Shown here: positions 18,438 through 28,076 of the stretch, one piece after another | Position numbering within the stretch: the stretch's first letter is position 1 | Layout: each line of letters begins with the position of its first letter | Origin: Lachnospiraceae bacterium | GTDB taxonomy: Bacteria > Bacillota > Clostridia > Lachnospirales > Lachnospiraceae | Direction of reading: 5' to 3' | NCBI GenBank assembly: GCA_017542245.1 | Contig: JAFXXN010000135.1 | Location: 62,001-126,000 of the forward strand | Length of the DNA: 64,000 bases | Notes under the pieces: model-generated | Databases searched by the model: none | Seen by the model: the letters and a program-made list of their open reading frames with translations, nothing else | What the model was told of the DNA's origin: nothing | Made by a program: the position numbers and the translations under genes

Positions 18438-20723
18438 ATGGATAAAGAGCTGTATGATATTCTTGATTGGAGCACGATGGAGGCACTGGAGTATTCAGAA
18501 TGTGATGATCCTCATGCGTGGCTGGGACCGCATAAAATAAATAACGGCGTGATATACAATGCATTTATGCCTACAGCAAAGGCTGTGTCGGTGAAATTTA
18601 AGGACAAAACCCTTGATATGGTGCCTACCGATGAAAAAGGTAATTTTTCATTGTTCATAAAGGATAAGAAGATCAAAGAATATAAACTCGTCGTAACTTT
18701 TGATGATGATTCAAAGACTGAGATATATGACGCATATGCTTATGAACCCATGTTTGATTCAGATGACGAAGATAAGTTTATCCGCGGTATACATTACGAT
18801 GTATATGAAAAGCTTGGCGCTCATGTAAAAACCGTTAACGGTGTCAAAGGCGTATATTTTGCTGTCTGGGCACCGAACGCAGAGAGAGTGAGCGTGGTCG
18901 GAGATTTTAATATGTGGGACGGAAGAAGATATCCCATGAGAAAACTTCGCGCTTCGGGCGTGTTTGAACTGTTTATCCCCGGGCTTGACGAGGGTACGGT
19001 ATATAAGTATGAGGTTAAGGCAAAGAACGGTCTTGCTTTCTTAAAAACGGATCCTTACGGAAACAGATTTGAATTAAGACCCAATACCGCAGCTATTGTT
19101 ACCGACCTGTCATTTGAATGGACGGATGAATTGTGGATAGAAAACAGGAAAAATCAGAATATTGATAAAATTCCTATGTCCATATATGAAGTTCATCTCG
19201 GGTCTTGGTTACGCAAGGGTGAAGGTGACAATGATTTTTACAATTACCGCGAGATAGCTGTCAAACTGGCCAAATATGTTAAAAAGATGGGATATACCCA
19301 TTTGGAACTTCTTCCTGTTATGGAGCATCCGTTTGACGGTTCCTGGGGCTATCAGGTTACCGGATATTATGCAGCAACATCCCGTTACGGAACTCCTCAG
19401 GATTTTATGTATTTCATGAATTATATGCATAATGAAGGAATAGGCGTTATACTTGACTGGGTTCCTGCTCATTTCCCGAAAGATGCTTTCGGACTTGCCA
19501 AATTTGACGGAGGATGTCTCTATGAACATAAGGATCCGCGTCTTGGAGAACATCCTGACTGGGGTACACTGATATTTGATTTCGGACGTCCGGAGGTTTC
19601 AAATTTCCTGATAGCAAATGCTCTTTTCTGGGTGAAGAAATATCATGCAGACGGCATCAGAATGGATGCTGTGGCTTCAATGCTGTATCTTGATTACGGA
19701 AGGCGAAACGGTGAGTGGGTCGCAAATAAATACGGAAGCAATGAGAATCTTGAAGCCATAGAGCTGTTAAAGCATTTAAATTCTATTTTCCATAAATGTA
19801 ATGATGGTGCAGTTATCATTGCCGAAGAATCCACTGCATGGCCAAGGATAACCGGAAAGGTTGAAGATGACGGACTCGGATTTGACTTAAAGTGGAACAT
19901 GGGATGGATGAATGATTTCACAGGATATATGAAGCAGGATCCGTTATTCAGAAAGGGCTGTCACGGTATGCTTACTTTCAGCATGATGTATGCATACAGT
20001 GAAAAGTTTGTGCTTGTACTTTCTCATGATGAAGTGGTTCACGGCAAATGCTCTATGCTGAATAAGATGCCGGGATTTATGACTGATAAATTTGCAAATC
20101 TGCGTGCAGCATACGGATTCATGATGGGACATCCCGGGAAAAAGCTTCTCTTTATGGGACAGGAGTTTGCACAGGACAGGGAGTGGAGCGAGGCAAGAAG
20201 CCTTGACTGGAATCTCCTTGATGTGGAACTCAACCAGAAAATGCAGAAATTCTGTGCAGATCTGAATAAGATATATATTACAAAGCCCGCATGTACCGAA
20301 CTTGATAACGATCCTAACGGATTCAAGTGGATGAGCTGCCTTGATGCTGACCACAGTACCGTAAGTTTCATCAGATATGACGGAAAGAAAGAAGATACAC
20401 TGCTCTTTGTATTTAACTTTACTCCTGTAGTATATAATTATTTTATTCAGGCTGTTCCTTATGCAGGCAACTATAAAGAAATATTAAACAGTGATTCGGA
20501 AAAGTACGGCGGTTCGGGAAGAGTTAATTCAAGAGTAAGAAAATCACGTCCCATGCCGAAAGACGGACAGAACAATTCAATAGAAATGGTACTTCCGCCT
20601 CTGTCTGTATGTATATTTGAATATAAGCCTGTACCTGTAAAAGCAGAGACTGAGGATAATACAAAAAAAGCACCTGAAAAAAAGAAAACAAAGGTTACAC
20701 CTATAAAGCCTTCGGCTAAATAG
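18438..20723 (+). CDS. glgB: 1,4-alpha-glucan branching enzyme
   Basis: 761 residues from the ATG at 18438, which has GGAGGT six bases upstream; the in-frame ATG at 18420 lacks one. The enzyme makes alpha-1,6 branches in glycogen. An N-terminal CBM48-like part (WLGPHKINNGVIYNAFMP, then FAVWAPNAERVSVVGDFNMWDG) is followed by the GH13 barrel. Catalytic residues are intact: GIRMDAVASMLYLDY (nucleophile Asp), AEESTAWP (acid Glu) and LSHDEVVHGK (Asp). The C-terminal ~60 residues are a Lys/Pro-rich tail beyond the normal end. The glutamine synthetase gene follows after 21 bases. glgA is 34 kb away; glgC and glgD are not in the window. Confidence 0.96.
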   Translation: MDKELYDILDWSTMEALEYSECDDPHAWLGPHKINNGVIYNAFMPTAKAVSVKFKDKTLDMVPTDEKGNFSLFIKDKKIKEYKLVVTFDDDSKTEIYDAYAYEPMFDSDDEDKFIRGIHYDVYEKLGAHVKTVNGVKGVYFAVWAPNAERVSVVGDFNMWDGRRYPMRKLRASGVFELFIPGLDEGTVYKYEVKAKNGLAFLKTDPYGNRFELRPNTAAIVTDLSFEWTDELWIENRKNQNIDKIPMSIYEVHLGSWLRKGEGDNDFYNYREIAVKLAKYVKKMGYTHLELLPVMEHPFDGSWGYQVTGYYAATSRYGTPQDFMYFMNYMHNEGIGVILDWVPAHFPKDAFGLAKFDGGCLYEHKDPRLGEHPDWGTLIFDFGRPEVSNFLIANALFWVKKYHADGIRMDAVASMLYLDYGRRNGEWVANKYGSNENLEAIELLKHLNSIFHKCNDGAVIIAEESTAWPRITGKVEDDGLGFDLKWNMGWMNDFTGYMKQDPLFRKGCHGMLTFSMMYAYSEKFVLVLSHDEVVHGKCSMLNKMPGFMTDKFANLRAAYGFMMGHPGKKLLFMGQEFAQDREWSEARSLDWNLLDVELNQKMQKFCADLNKIYITKPACTELDNDPNGFKWMSCLDADHSTVSFIRYDGKKEDTLLFVFNFTPVVYNYFIQAVPYAGNYKEILNSDSEKYGGSGRVNSRVRKSRPMPKDGQNNSIEMVLPPLSVCIFEYKPVPVKAETEDNTKKAPEKKKTKVTPIKPSAK

Positions 20724-20744
20724 TTTAAAGGGGGATAATTTTCC

Positions 20745-22847
20745 ATGGAATTATCACAATACTTCGGTTCTAATACATTTAACGATGCCGTTATGAGAGA
20801 GAGACTTCCTCTTGCAGTTTACAAGGCATTGAGAAAGACTATCGATAACGGAGAAGAACTGAGCAGTGAAATTGCCGATACCGTGGCAAATGCGATGAAA
20901 CAGTGGGCTATCGAAAGAGGCGCAACTCATTTTACTCACTGGTTCCAGCCCATGACGGGCGTTACGGCTGAGAAGCATGATTCTTTTCTTGCAGTCGGAG
21001 ATAACGGAAGAGTTCTTATGGAATTTTCGGGAAAAGAGCTCATAAAGGGTGAGCCTGATGCTTCTTCATTCCCGTCAGGAGGACTGCGCGGAACTTTTGA
21101 GGCAAGAGGATATACGGTATGGGATTGTACTTCTCCTGCATTTCTTCGCGAAGATGCTTCGGGAGTTACTTTATGCATCCCTACTGCTTTCTGTTCTTAT
21201 ACCGGAGAAGCCCTTGATAAGAAAACACCGCTTTTGCGTTCTATGGAGGCTATAGATAAGCAGGCTACAAGAATTGTACATCTGTTTGGCAAGAAAGATG
21301 TTAAGCATGTTGAAGTATGTGTCGGAGCCGAGCAGGAGTATTTTCTGATAGACCGTGAAAAGTATCTTAAACGTGATGATCTGATATTTACCGGAAGAAC
21401 GCTTTTCGGAGCAAAGCCCCCGAAGGGTCAGGAAATGGACGACCATTATTTCGGTACTATCAAAGAGAGAGTTTCCCTGTTCATGCATGAACTTAACGAA
21501 GAGCTTTGGAAACTGGGAATCCATGCAAAGACACAGCATAATGAAGCAGCACCCGCACAGCATGAACTTGCCCCTATATTCAGTACCGTTAATATTGAGA
21601 CCGATCATAACCAGCTTGTTATGGAATGTATGAAAAAGATAGCTTTGAGGCATGGCCTTGCATGTCTTCTTCATGAGAAACCGTTCGCAGGCGTAAACGG
21701 TTCCGGAAAACATAATAACTGGTCCCTTGTTACCGATCAGGGTGAAAATCTTATGAAGCCTGGAAAGAAGCCTCATGAAAACATGCAGTTTCTTCTTTTT
21801 CTTGCAGCTGTTATAAAAGCGTGTGATGAAAATGCGGAACTCATTAGAATGTCGGCATCATGTCCGGGTAATGATCAAAGACTCGGAGGAGCAGAGGCAC
21901 CGCCTTCGATAGTGTCGGTATTTATCGGAGAACAGCTTGAGGATATTCTTGCGCAGCTCATTAAAAACGGAAAAGCTACCAGCTCCATAGAGAGAGAAAA
22001 ACTCAGGATCGGAGTAAGTACTATTCCGTATATAAAGAAGGATGCAAATGACAGAAACCGTACTTCGCCTTTTGCGTTTACGGGAAATAAGTTCGAACTC
22101 CGTATGGTAGGCTCTTCGATGTCAATAGCCGATGCCAACACTGTACTTAACAGCATAGTTGCAGACAGTCTCGCTGAGTTTGCCGATGAGCTTGAAAAGG
22201 CAGCAGATTTTGATAAAGCTGTTGTTGAACTGATCTGCAGAACCATAAATGAACATAAACGTGTTATATTTGACGGCAACGGATATTCCAAGGAATGGGT
22301 TGAGGAAGCAGAGAGAAGAGGTCTTCCGAATAAGGAATCATATGTTGATGCCATAGAGAGCCTGACATATGATAATACTATTGAGATATTTGAAAGACAG
22401 GGAGTTTTATCGAAGCAGGAGCTTGAAGCCAGGGCTGAGATAAGTTATGAACTGTATTCAAAAACTGTAAATATCGAAGCCAGGACCATGATAGAGATGG
22501 CTTCAAGGAAATTTATCCCTGCAACCGTAAAATATGTAAAGCTTATAGCCGACACCATTAACGCAGTATCGGCCGCTCTTGATGAGACGGAAGCTGATAA
22601 TACAAGAGAGATGCTCGGAGAATGTCTCGAACTCTTAGGAGATGCAAGACGTGCATTAAAGCGTCTGAATGATAACGTAGGTACAGCTTCACGAATTGCG
22701 GATGAACAGGAAAAAGCCCGTTATTTCAGGGATTATGTGCAGAAAGCAATGCGAGACTTAAGAGAACCCATAGATATGCTTGAAAGTCTTGTAGATGCAG
22801 AACTGTGGCCTGTTCCGACATATGGCGAGATGATTTTTGAAGTATAA
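20745..22847 (+). CDS. glnN: Type III glutamine synthetase
   Basis: 700 residues, matching the long GSIII class (about 700-730) rather than the ~440-470 of GSI. It makes glutamine from glutamate, ammonia and ATP. The GSIII-specific N-terminus ([18 protein letters not shown]) is present, as are [67 protein letters not shown] and [20 protein letters not shown], the metal- and ATP-binding elements. AAAGGGGG lies 10 bases before the ATG. It is embedded between glgB and the ABC-F gene, so nitrogen assimilation and glycogen genes may share a transcript here. Typical of Bacteroidetes and rumen Clostridia. Confidence 0.95.
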   Translation: MELSQYFGSNTFNDAVMRERLPLAVYKALRKTIDNGEELSSEIADTVANAMKQWAIERGATHFTHWFQPMTGVTAEKHDSFLAVGDNGRVLMEFSGKELIKGEPDASSFPSGGLRGTFEARGYTVWDCTSPAFLREDASGVTLCIPTAFCSYTGEALDKKTPLLRSMEAIDKQATRIVHLFGKKDVKHVEVCVGAEQEYFLIDREKYLKRDDLIFTGRTLFGAKPPKGQEMDDHYFGTIKERVSLFMHELNEELWKLGIHAKTQHNEAAPAQHELAPIFSTVNIETDHNQLVMECMKKIALRHGLACLLHEKPFAGVNGSGKHNNWSLVTDQGENLMKPGKKPHENMQFLLFLAAVIKACDENAELIRMSASCPGNDQRLGGAEAPPSIVSVFIGEQLEDILAQLIKNGKATSSIEREKLRIGVSTIPYIKKDANDRNRTSPFAFTGNKFELRMVGSSMSIADANTVLNSIVADSLAEFADELEKAADFDKAVVELICRTINEHKRVIFDGNGYSKEWVEEAERRGLPNKESYVDAIESLTYDNTIEIFERQGVLSKQELEARAEISYELYSKTVNIEARTMIEMASRKFIPATVKYVKLIADTINAVSAALDETEADNTREMLGECLELLGDARRALKRLNDNVGTASRIADEQEKARYFRDYVQKAMRDLREPIDMLESLVDAELWPVPTYGEMIFEV

Positions 22848-22894
22848 CAAATAAAATAAACCTATATTTTAAAAGGTTTTCAAAGGAGATTTAA

Positions 22895-24529
22895 ATGATT
22901 CAGGCATGTAATGTAACCTTAAGACTTGGGAAAAGAGCACTTTTTGAGGATGTAAACATAAAGTTTACGGAAGGAAACTGTTACGGACTCATAGGTGCCA
23001 ACGGTGCCGGAAAATCTACTTTCCTGAAAGTACTTACCGGAGAGATAGAGCCTACCAAGGGTGAGGTTGTGATGACACCCGGACAGAGACTGTCCTTCTT
23101 AAAGCAGGATCACTTTCAGTATGATGCATATTCGGTTTTGGATACCGTTATAATGGGAAATCAGCGTTTGTATGACATCATGAAAGAGAAGGAAGCGATC
23201 TACGCCAAAGAGGATTTTACTGACGAGGACGGCATTAAAGCCAGTGAACTTGAAGGAGAATTTGCAAGCCTTAACGGCTGGGAGGCCGAATCTGACGCGG
23301 CACAGTTATTAAACGGTCTTGGTGTGGAGACGGAATATCACTATAAACAGATGAGCGAACTTAACGGTCCGTTAAAAGTGAAGGTACTTCTTGCACAGGC
23401 ATTATTCGGGAATCCGGATATACTTTTACTTGATGAGCCTACCAACCACCTTGATCTTGAAGCTATCAGATGGCTGGATGAGTTCCTGATCAATTTTGAT
23501 AATACCGTAATAGTTGTATCACATGACCGTTACTTTTTAAATAAAGTCTGTACACAGATTGCTGATATTGATTACCAGAAGATCCAACTCTATGCCGGAA
23601 ATTATGATTTCTGGTATGAATCCAGCCAGTTGATGATAAAGCAGATGAAGGAAGCCAATAAGAAGAAGGAAGAGAAAATAAAGGAACTTCAGGAATTTAT
23701 CCAAAGATTCTCAGCCAACGCTTCCAAATCAAAACAGGCTACTTCCAGAAAGAGAGCTCTTGAAAAGATAGAACTTGACGACATCAAACCCTCTAGCAGA
23801 AAGTATCCTTATATTGATTTCAGGCCTAACAGAGAGATAGGAAATGAGGTGCTTACCGTGACCAATCTCTCTAAGACAATAGACGGCGTTAAAATCCTTG
23901 ACAATATATCTTTTGTAATGGGACATGATGATAAAATAGCTTTTGTAGGTGCCAATACACTTGCAGCCACAACTCTGTTTAAGATTTTAATGGAAGAGAT
24001 GGAACCCGATTCGGGAAGCTTTAAGTGGGGAGTTACAACACAGAGGTCATATTTCCCTAAGGATAATACCGAAGAATTTAAAGGGTCGGAGACAATTGTT
24101 GATCACCTTATGCCTTTCTCACCTGTTGATGACCAGCAGTACGTAAGAGGATTTTTAGGAAGAATGCTCTTCGCCGGAGAAGACGGTGTAAAGAAGGTTA
24201 ATGTTCTCTCGGGAGGAGAGAGAGTAAGGGTTATGCTTTCAAAGATGATGATCTTAGGCTCAAATGTTCTTATAATGGATGAACCTACCAACCATCTTGA
24301 CATGGAATCGATCACAGCCCTTAACAACGGTCTTATAAAGTTCCCGGGAGTATGCTTATTTACAGCACTTGATCATCAGTTTATCCAGACCATAGCTAAC
24401 CGTATTATGGAAATAACCCCTGACGGAAAACTTATAGACAAGATTTCTACTTATGATGATTACCTTGAAAATGACGAGATGGCAAGAAAACGTCAGGTAT
24501 TAAGCGTAAATAATGAGGATGAGGACTAA
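22895..24529 (+). CDS. ABC-F family ATPase with one degenerate ATP site
   Basis: 544 residues, two ABC ATPase domains joined by a charged linker (about 240-290), no membrane segment: the ABC-F layout of ribosome-binding proteins (YbiT/YkpA type by length). Domain 1 has an intact Walker A (GANGAGKST) and Walker B (LLLDEPTNHLD), but its signature reads LNGPL instead of LSGGE. Domain 2 has an intact signature (LSGGE) and Walker B (LIMDEPTNHLD), but its Walker A reads G352-A-N-T-L-A-A-T-T, lacking the Gly and the Lys (Ala358). Because ATP sites pair Walker A of one domain with the signature of the other, both defects fall in one site. Antibiotic resistance is not implied. AAAGGAG precedes the ATG. 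Confidence 0.9.
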   Translation: MIQACNVTLRLGKRALFEDVNIKFTEGNCYGLIGANGAGKSTFLKVLTGEIEPTKGEVVMTPGQRLSFLKQDHFQYDAYSVLDTVIMGNQRLYDIMKEKEAIYAKEDFTDEDGIKASELEGEFASLNGWEAESDAAQLLNGLGVETEYHYKQMSELNGPLKVKVLLAQALFGNPDILLLDEPTNHLDLEAIRWLDEFLINFDNTVIVVSHDRYFLNKVCTQIADIDYQKIQLYAGNYDFWYESSQLMIKQMKEANKKKEEKIKELQEFIQRFSANASKSKQATSRKRALEKIELDDIKPSSRKYPYIDFRPNREIGNEVLTVTNLSKTIDGVKILDNISFVMGHDDKIAFVGANTLAATTLFKILMEEMEPDSGSFKWGVTTQRSYFPKDNTEEFKGSETIVDHLMPFSPVDDQQYVRGFLGRMLFAGEDGVKKVNVLSGGERVRVMLSKMMILGSNVLIMDEPTNHLDMESITALNNGLIKFPGVCLFTALDHQFIQTIANRIMEITPDGKLIDKISTYDDYLENDEMARKRQVLSVNNEDED

Positions 24530-24544
24530 TTTAGGATAAAACAG

Positions 24545-26518
24545 ATGCAGAACAGGTTAACACTGGGAGTTTCAGGCAAAAAAAGCAATTTAAAGATAGC
24601 GGTTCCCGCAAAGGGACTTGAGTGGTGCAATATTCTTATCCGTGAAAAGGGTGGGGATTGGACCACTTTTAAGCTTGCTTCCGACGGACTGTATCCTTCT
24701 ATTTTTACCGGTGAACTTAAACTGGATGATAATAAGGAATACGAGTATATTTTTGAATGTGAGAGAGGATATTTCCTTGATGACCGTTCCAGGAGAGTTG
24801 TAGATCCCGGGCAGTATGGAAAGCTCGGATTTACTGCTCAGGAAAAGGATCTTAAGAAAAGAAATATACTTTCTGATACTCTCGGTAAGGTTTCAGCAAT
24901 AGAGAATACGGAATTCGACTGGAAAAAAGACAAAAGACTGTGCATACCTGCATCTGATATGATAGCTTATAAACTGCACGTAAGAGGATTTACGATACAT
25001 GAATCTTCCGGAATAAAGCATCCCGGAACATTTAAAGGAATATGTGAAAAGCTGAATTATCTGCGTTCACTCGGTATTACTACACTGATCCTTCAGCCAT
25101 GTTATGAATTTAATGAGCTTATGGATTATCATATGAATATCGGTTGTGAGACTGCAGGAGATGTTTTACGTACAAGGATCTTTATGCAGCCTCCCGAAAC
25201 CATGCCTCAGTCAAGGCTGAATTTCTGGGGATACGGAGCACAGGGTATGTATTTTGCACCCAAATCAGGGTATGCTTCCGAACCTGAAAAAGCATGTACA
25301 GAATTTAAGACCATGGTTCGTCTCATGCACAGTGCGGGAATAGAAGTGATCATGGAAATGGATTATTCGAGTGATTTAAGTGAAAGTTTTATTCTTGACA
25401 ATCTTAGATTCTGGACTATGGAATACCATATTGACGGATTCAGGGTGAACGTTGATAAAATTCCTGTAAAACTGATCGTAAATGATCCATATCTATGTAA
25501 TATTAAGCTTATCGGAAGAAATTTCAATCCGGATTTATTCGGACGTGAAGATTTCAGAAACAGGATAATTGTGTCAAATGACGGGTTCCAGGATGTTATG
25601 AGGCGTTTCCTTAAAGGTGATGAGGGACAGCTTCACAGTGCTTCGGAACTTATCCAGGATAACGGAAGACGTTTTGGACGTTTAAATTATATGGCCGATC
25701 ATGACGGATTTACGCTGAATGATGTTTTCAGTTATGATGAGCGTCATAATGAAGCTAACGGTGAACATAATCATGACGGTCGCGAAGCAAATTACAGCTG
25801 GAATTGCGGTGCCGAAGGAAATACAAAAAAACGAAAAGTGCTTGATTTAAGAAACAGAATGATAAAAAATGCGTATACATTATTGTTTTTAAGTCAGGGA
25901 TCACCGATGATTTTTGCAGGGGATGAATTCGGTAATACTCATGAAGGCAACAACAATCCGTACTGCTGTGATAATGAACAGGGCTGGGTTATCTGGTCAA
26001 AATCCAAAAGAGCGGGAGAGCTAAAGGAGTTTTTAAAAGATCTTATCCGTATAAGAAAAGATCATCCGATATTCAGAAACCCGAAATTCCTTTCAGGAAA
26101 TGATTTCTCATATACGGGAGTCCCGGATATATCTTTTCATGGAACAAAGGCATGGTATCCTGATTTCGGTTATTATTCGAGAACACTTGGAGTTTTACTT
26201 AACGGTGCATATGCTCAAGGGAATGACAACAGCTTTCTGATACTGATAAATACTCACTGGGAGGCTCATGAGTTCCTGCTTCCCATAATGAAGAGGGGAG
26301 AATGGGAATTCCTTTTCTCGACTCATAGTATGATAAAGAGTATAATGAAAAATACTCATGAGCAGAAAGAACTGGTTCCTCCAAGGACAATATGCCTGTA
26401 TTCTTATAAAGAAAAGAAACGGCATTTCCCCGAAGGAGATACAGAGACTGAAATAACAGAAAACGGGAAAAAAGACATATTTGAAGAAAAAGGTACGGAA
26501 ACTGAGGCAACTGTATGA
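24545..26518 (+). CDS. Isoamylase/GlgX-like GH13 protein, predicted catalytically inactive
   Basis: 657 residues. An N-terminal CBM48-like domain (to ~120) precedes a GH13 barrel closely similar to GlgX/isoamylase: YKLHVRGFT, HPGTFKGICEKLNYLRSLGI, FWGYGAQGMYFAPKSGYAS, ADHDGFTLNDVFSYDERHNEANGE, SWNCGAEGNT and GDEFGNTHEGNNNPYC. However, region I reads EMDYSS where DVVxNH is expected, the nucleophile Asp in GFRxD is Asn302, and the acid Glu of AEPWD is Arg325. Only Asp387 of the triad remains. It therefore probably binds glycogen without debranching it. It follows the ABC-F gene by 15 bases and overlaps the TraX-like gene by four (ATGA). A true debranching enzyme is presumably elsewhere. Confidence 0.85.
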   Translation: MQNRLTLGVSGKKSNLKIAVPAKGLEWCNILIREKGGDWTTFKLASDGLYPSIFTGELKLDDNKEYEYIFECERGYFLDDRSRRVVDPGQYGKLGFTAQEKDLKKRNILSDTLGKVSAIENTEFDWKKDKRLCIPASDMIAYKLHVRGFTIHESSGIKHPGTFKGICEKLNYLRSLGITTLILQPCYEFNELMDYHMNIGCETAGDVLRTRIFMQPPETMPQSRLNFWGYGAQGMYFAPKSGYASEPEKACTEFKTMVRLMHSAGIEVIMEMDYSSDLSESFILDNLRFWTMEYHIDGFRVNVDKIPVKLIVNDPYLCNIKLIGRNFNPDLFGREDFRNRIIVSNDGFQDVMRRFLKGDEGQLHSASELIQDNGRRFGRLNYMADHDGFTLNDVFSYDERHNEANGEHNHDGREANYSWNCGAEGNTKKRKVLDLRNRMIKNAYTLLFLSQGSPMIFAGDEFGNTHEGNNNPYCCDNEQGWVIWSKSKRAGELKEFLKDLIRIRKDHPIFRNPKFLSGNDFSYTGVPDISFHGTKAWYPDFGYYSRTLGVLLNGAYAQGNDNSFLILINTHWEAHEFLLPIMKRGEWEFLFSTHSMIKSIMKNTHEQKELVPPRTICLYSYKEKKRHFPEGDTETEITENGKKDIFEEKGTETEATV

Positions 26519-27240
26519 AAGGGATTAGTTCAAATACCTTAAAAATACTGGCTGCAGTTTCCATGGTTATAGATCATATAACGTTCTGTTTTATCCCAAA
26601 GCTAACCGTTACAGGTGATGAAAATCTGATATGGTATCTTGGACGGGGAATAGGACGTTCTGCATTTATCATATTTGCATTTCTTCTTGTAGAGGGGTAT
26701 TTTTATACCGAAAATTTCAAAAAATATCTGTTAAGGATGTTTATTGCAGCCGTTATTTCAGAAGTACCGTTTGATCTTATGTGCGGCACACTTGACGGCT
26801 GGCTGATTTTAACATCACAGAATGTTATGTTTACATTCGTTATCGGGCTTCTTTTGATTGAAGCTTTGGAGTTTTTGAGGAAGACTTATCTGGAAAAATC
26901 TGTCCTGAAATATAACATTTTTGCTGGAATAACCTGTGCATTGGGTTTTGTTGCGGCATTTTATCTTAGGGTGGATTACGGAATGGTCGGTATCGGACTT
27001 ATCCTGATTTTTTATTTCTTCAGAAACAGGGGATGGAGACTGAGTGTTGCTGTTGTTATATGGGCCATCGTATGTCTGTTCCTTGAACATCAGCTTGAAT
27101 GGGCCGGACTTATAGCTCTTGTTCCTATAATGAAGTTTTATAACGGGAGCAAAGGCAGGGGCCTTAAATGGTTTTTCTATATATTTTATCCTGTACATAT
27201 GCTTCTGCTGGGATTAATATGTATGGCGGTATATAAGTGA
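26515..27240 (+). CDS. TraX-family membrane protein
   Basis: 241 residues with about seven hydrophobic segments. The TraX signature is clear: ISSNTLKILAAVSMVIDHI at the start, GRSAFIIFAFLLVEGY and RMFIAAVISEVPFDLM. F-plasmid TraX acetylates pilin, and chromosomal relatives in Firmicutes are believed to be membrane acyltransferases of unknown substrate. The start codon overlaps the stop of the previous gene, so translation is coupled to the isoamylase-like protein. No conjugation genes are nearby, so a surface-glycan acylation role is more plausible than pilin modification; this is inference. Confidence 0.85.
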   Translation: MKGISSNTLKILAAVSMVIDHITFCFIPKLTVTGDENLIWYLGRGIGRSAFIIFAFLLVEGYFYTENFKKYLLRMFIAAVISEVPFDLMCGTLDGWLILTSQNVMFTFVIGLLLIEALEFLRKTYLEKSVLKYNIFAGITCALGFVAAFYLRVDYGMVGIGLILIFYFFRNRGWRLSVAVVIWAIVCLFLEHQLEWAGLIALVPIMKFYNGSKGRGLKWFFYIFYPVHMLLLGLICMAVYK

Positions 27241-27271
27241 TTTTAAGTTAAGATAAGAGAAAGGAACATCA

Positions 27272-27967
27272 GTGAAAGAGATATTTGAGAGTTCTGATTT
27301 TGGACCGGCAGCTCTTTCTCATGATTTTATAGAAATAGAATCGGGCGGGAGAAAATATTACGGCGGTTCTCAGAATTTTTACGGAACTGACAGGGAAAAA
27401 CGATGCGGATGCGGCATCACAGGAGCGGCTGATGTTCTTATGTATCTTGAAGCGGTCGAAAACGGAAATTATACTATGCCGCTTGATAAATTCTTAAGAC
27501 TGTCGGAAGAACTTAGAAAAAAGTATATTCCTATTATTCCGGGGCGGGGAGTAAATGCATTTTTGCTTGCTAGCGGGATGAACAGGTATTTCAGGGCCAA
27601 GAGCATGAAATATCGTGCAAAATGGAAATGTACTTCTTTTAACAAATGGGAAACAGCAGTAAAAATGCTCAATAACGATATCCCGGTTATTGTGGCTATC
27701 GGAAATAATTTCCCGTTTGTATGGGGCAAAAAGGCCCTTAACCTGTATGTAAAAGATACTATAAATTCAGGAACTGAAGAGATATATAAGAGAGAACAAT
27801 CGGTTTATGGGCATTTTGTCGTTATAACCGCTATAAAAGGAAACTGCCTCACTATATCATCGTGGGGGAGAAAATATTATATCAATATAGATGAGTTTGA
27901 TCGTTACGTAGTGAAACACAGCACTCATATATACAGCAATATTCTTGTTATTAAGAAAAATAGCTGA
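27272..27967 (+). CDS. Papain/C39-like cysteine peptidase-fold protein
   Basis: 231 residues from a GTG with AAAGGA seven bases upstream. No signal peptide or membrane segment. The layout suits a papain-like fold: Gln34 (GGSQNF) as an oxyanion residue, then CGCGITGAADVLMYL with Cys47 at a helix start, and YGHFVVITAIKGN with His181 followed by a strand pair and a SSWGRKYYINIDEF segment that could supply the third residue. C39-like proteins in gut Firmicutes show the same spacing. The product lacks a partner transporter here, so a bacteriocin-processing role is not supported. Confidence in the fold is moderate; activity is inference. Confidence 0.5.
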   Translation: MKEIFESSDFGPAALSHDFIEIESGGRKYYGGSQNFYGTDREKRCGCGITGAADVLMYLEAVENGNYTMPLDKFLRLSEELRKKYIPIIPGRGVNAFLLASGMNRYFRAKSMKYRAKWKCTSFNKWETAVKMLNNDIPVIVAIGNNFPFVWGKKALNLYVKDTINSGTEEIYKREQSVYGHFVVITAIKGNCLTISSWGRKYYINIDEFDRYVVKHSTHIYSNILVIKKNS

Positions 27968-27972
27968 TTTTG

Positions 27973-27999
27973 TTAGCACTCGATAAAATTGAGTGCTAA
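27973..27999. promoter_or_regulatory. CIRCE element (HrcA operator)
   Basis: TTAGCACTC, nine bases, then GAGTGCTAA: a perfect match to the CIRCE consensus bound by the heat-shock repressor HrcA. It lies 6 bases after the stop of the preceding gene and 7 bases before the -35 box of the htpG promoter, so htpG is the evident target. In B. subtilis htpG is not an HrcA gene. Confidence 0.95.
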
Positions 28000-28006
28000 T
28001 TTTTGC

Positions 28007-28035
28007 TTGACATTTTGTTGCAATAGTATTATTAT
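28007..28035 (+). promoter_or_regulatory. Sigma-A promoter of htpG
   Basis: TTGACA at 28007-28012 and TATTAT at 28030-28035, spacer 17, directly after the CIRCE element and 41 bases before the start codon. Confidence 0.75.
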
Positions 28036-28076
28036 AGTAGCAATGAAATATGAAAGGTAGATGCTAAAGGGCATCA

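Noticed and set aside
22895-24529. Antibiotic-resistance (ARE) ABC-F protein
   Set aside because: Nothing in the inter-domain linker indicates a drug-protection loop; the length and motifs fit the housekeeping YbiT/YkpA-like group better.
26515-27240. Conjugation locus inferred from TraX
   Set aside because: No relaxase, coupling protein or type IV secretion gene is near; chromosomal TraX-family proteins are widespread.
27272-27967. Bacteriocin-processing peptidase
   Set aside because: No C39 transporter, precursor peptide with double-glycine leader, or immunity gene is adjacent.
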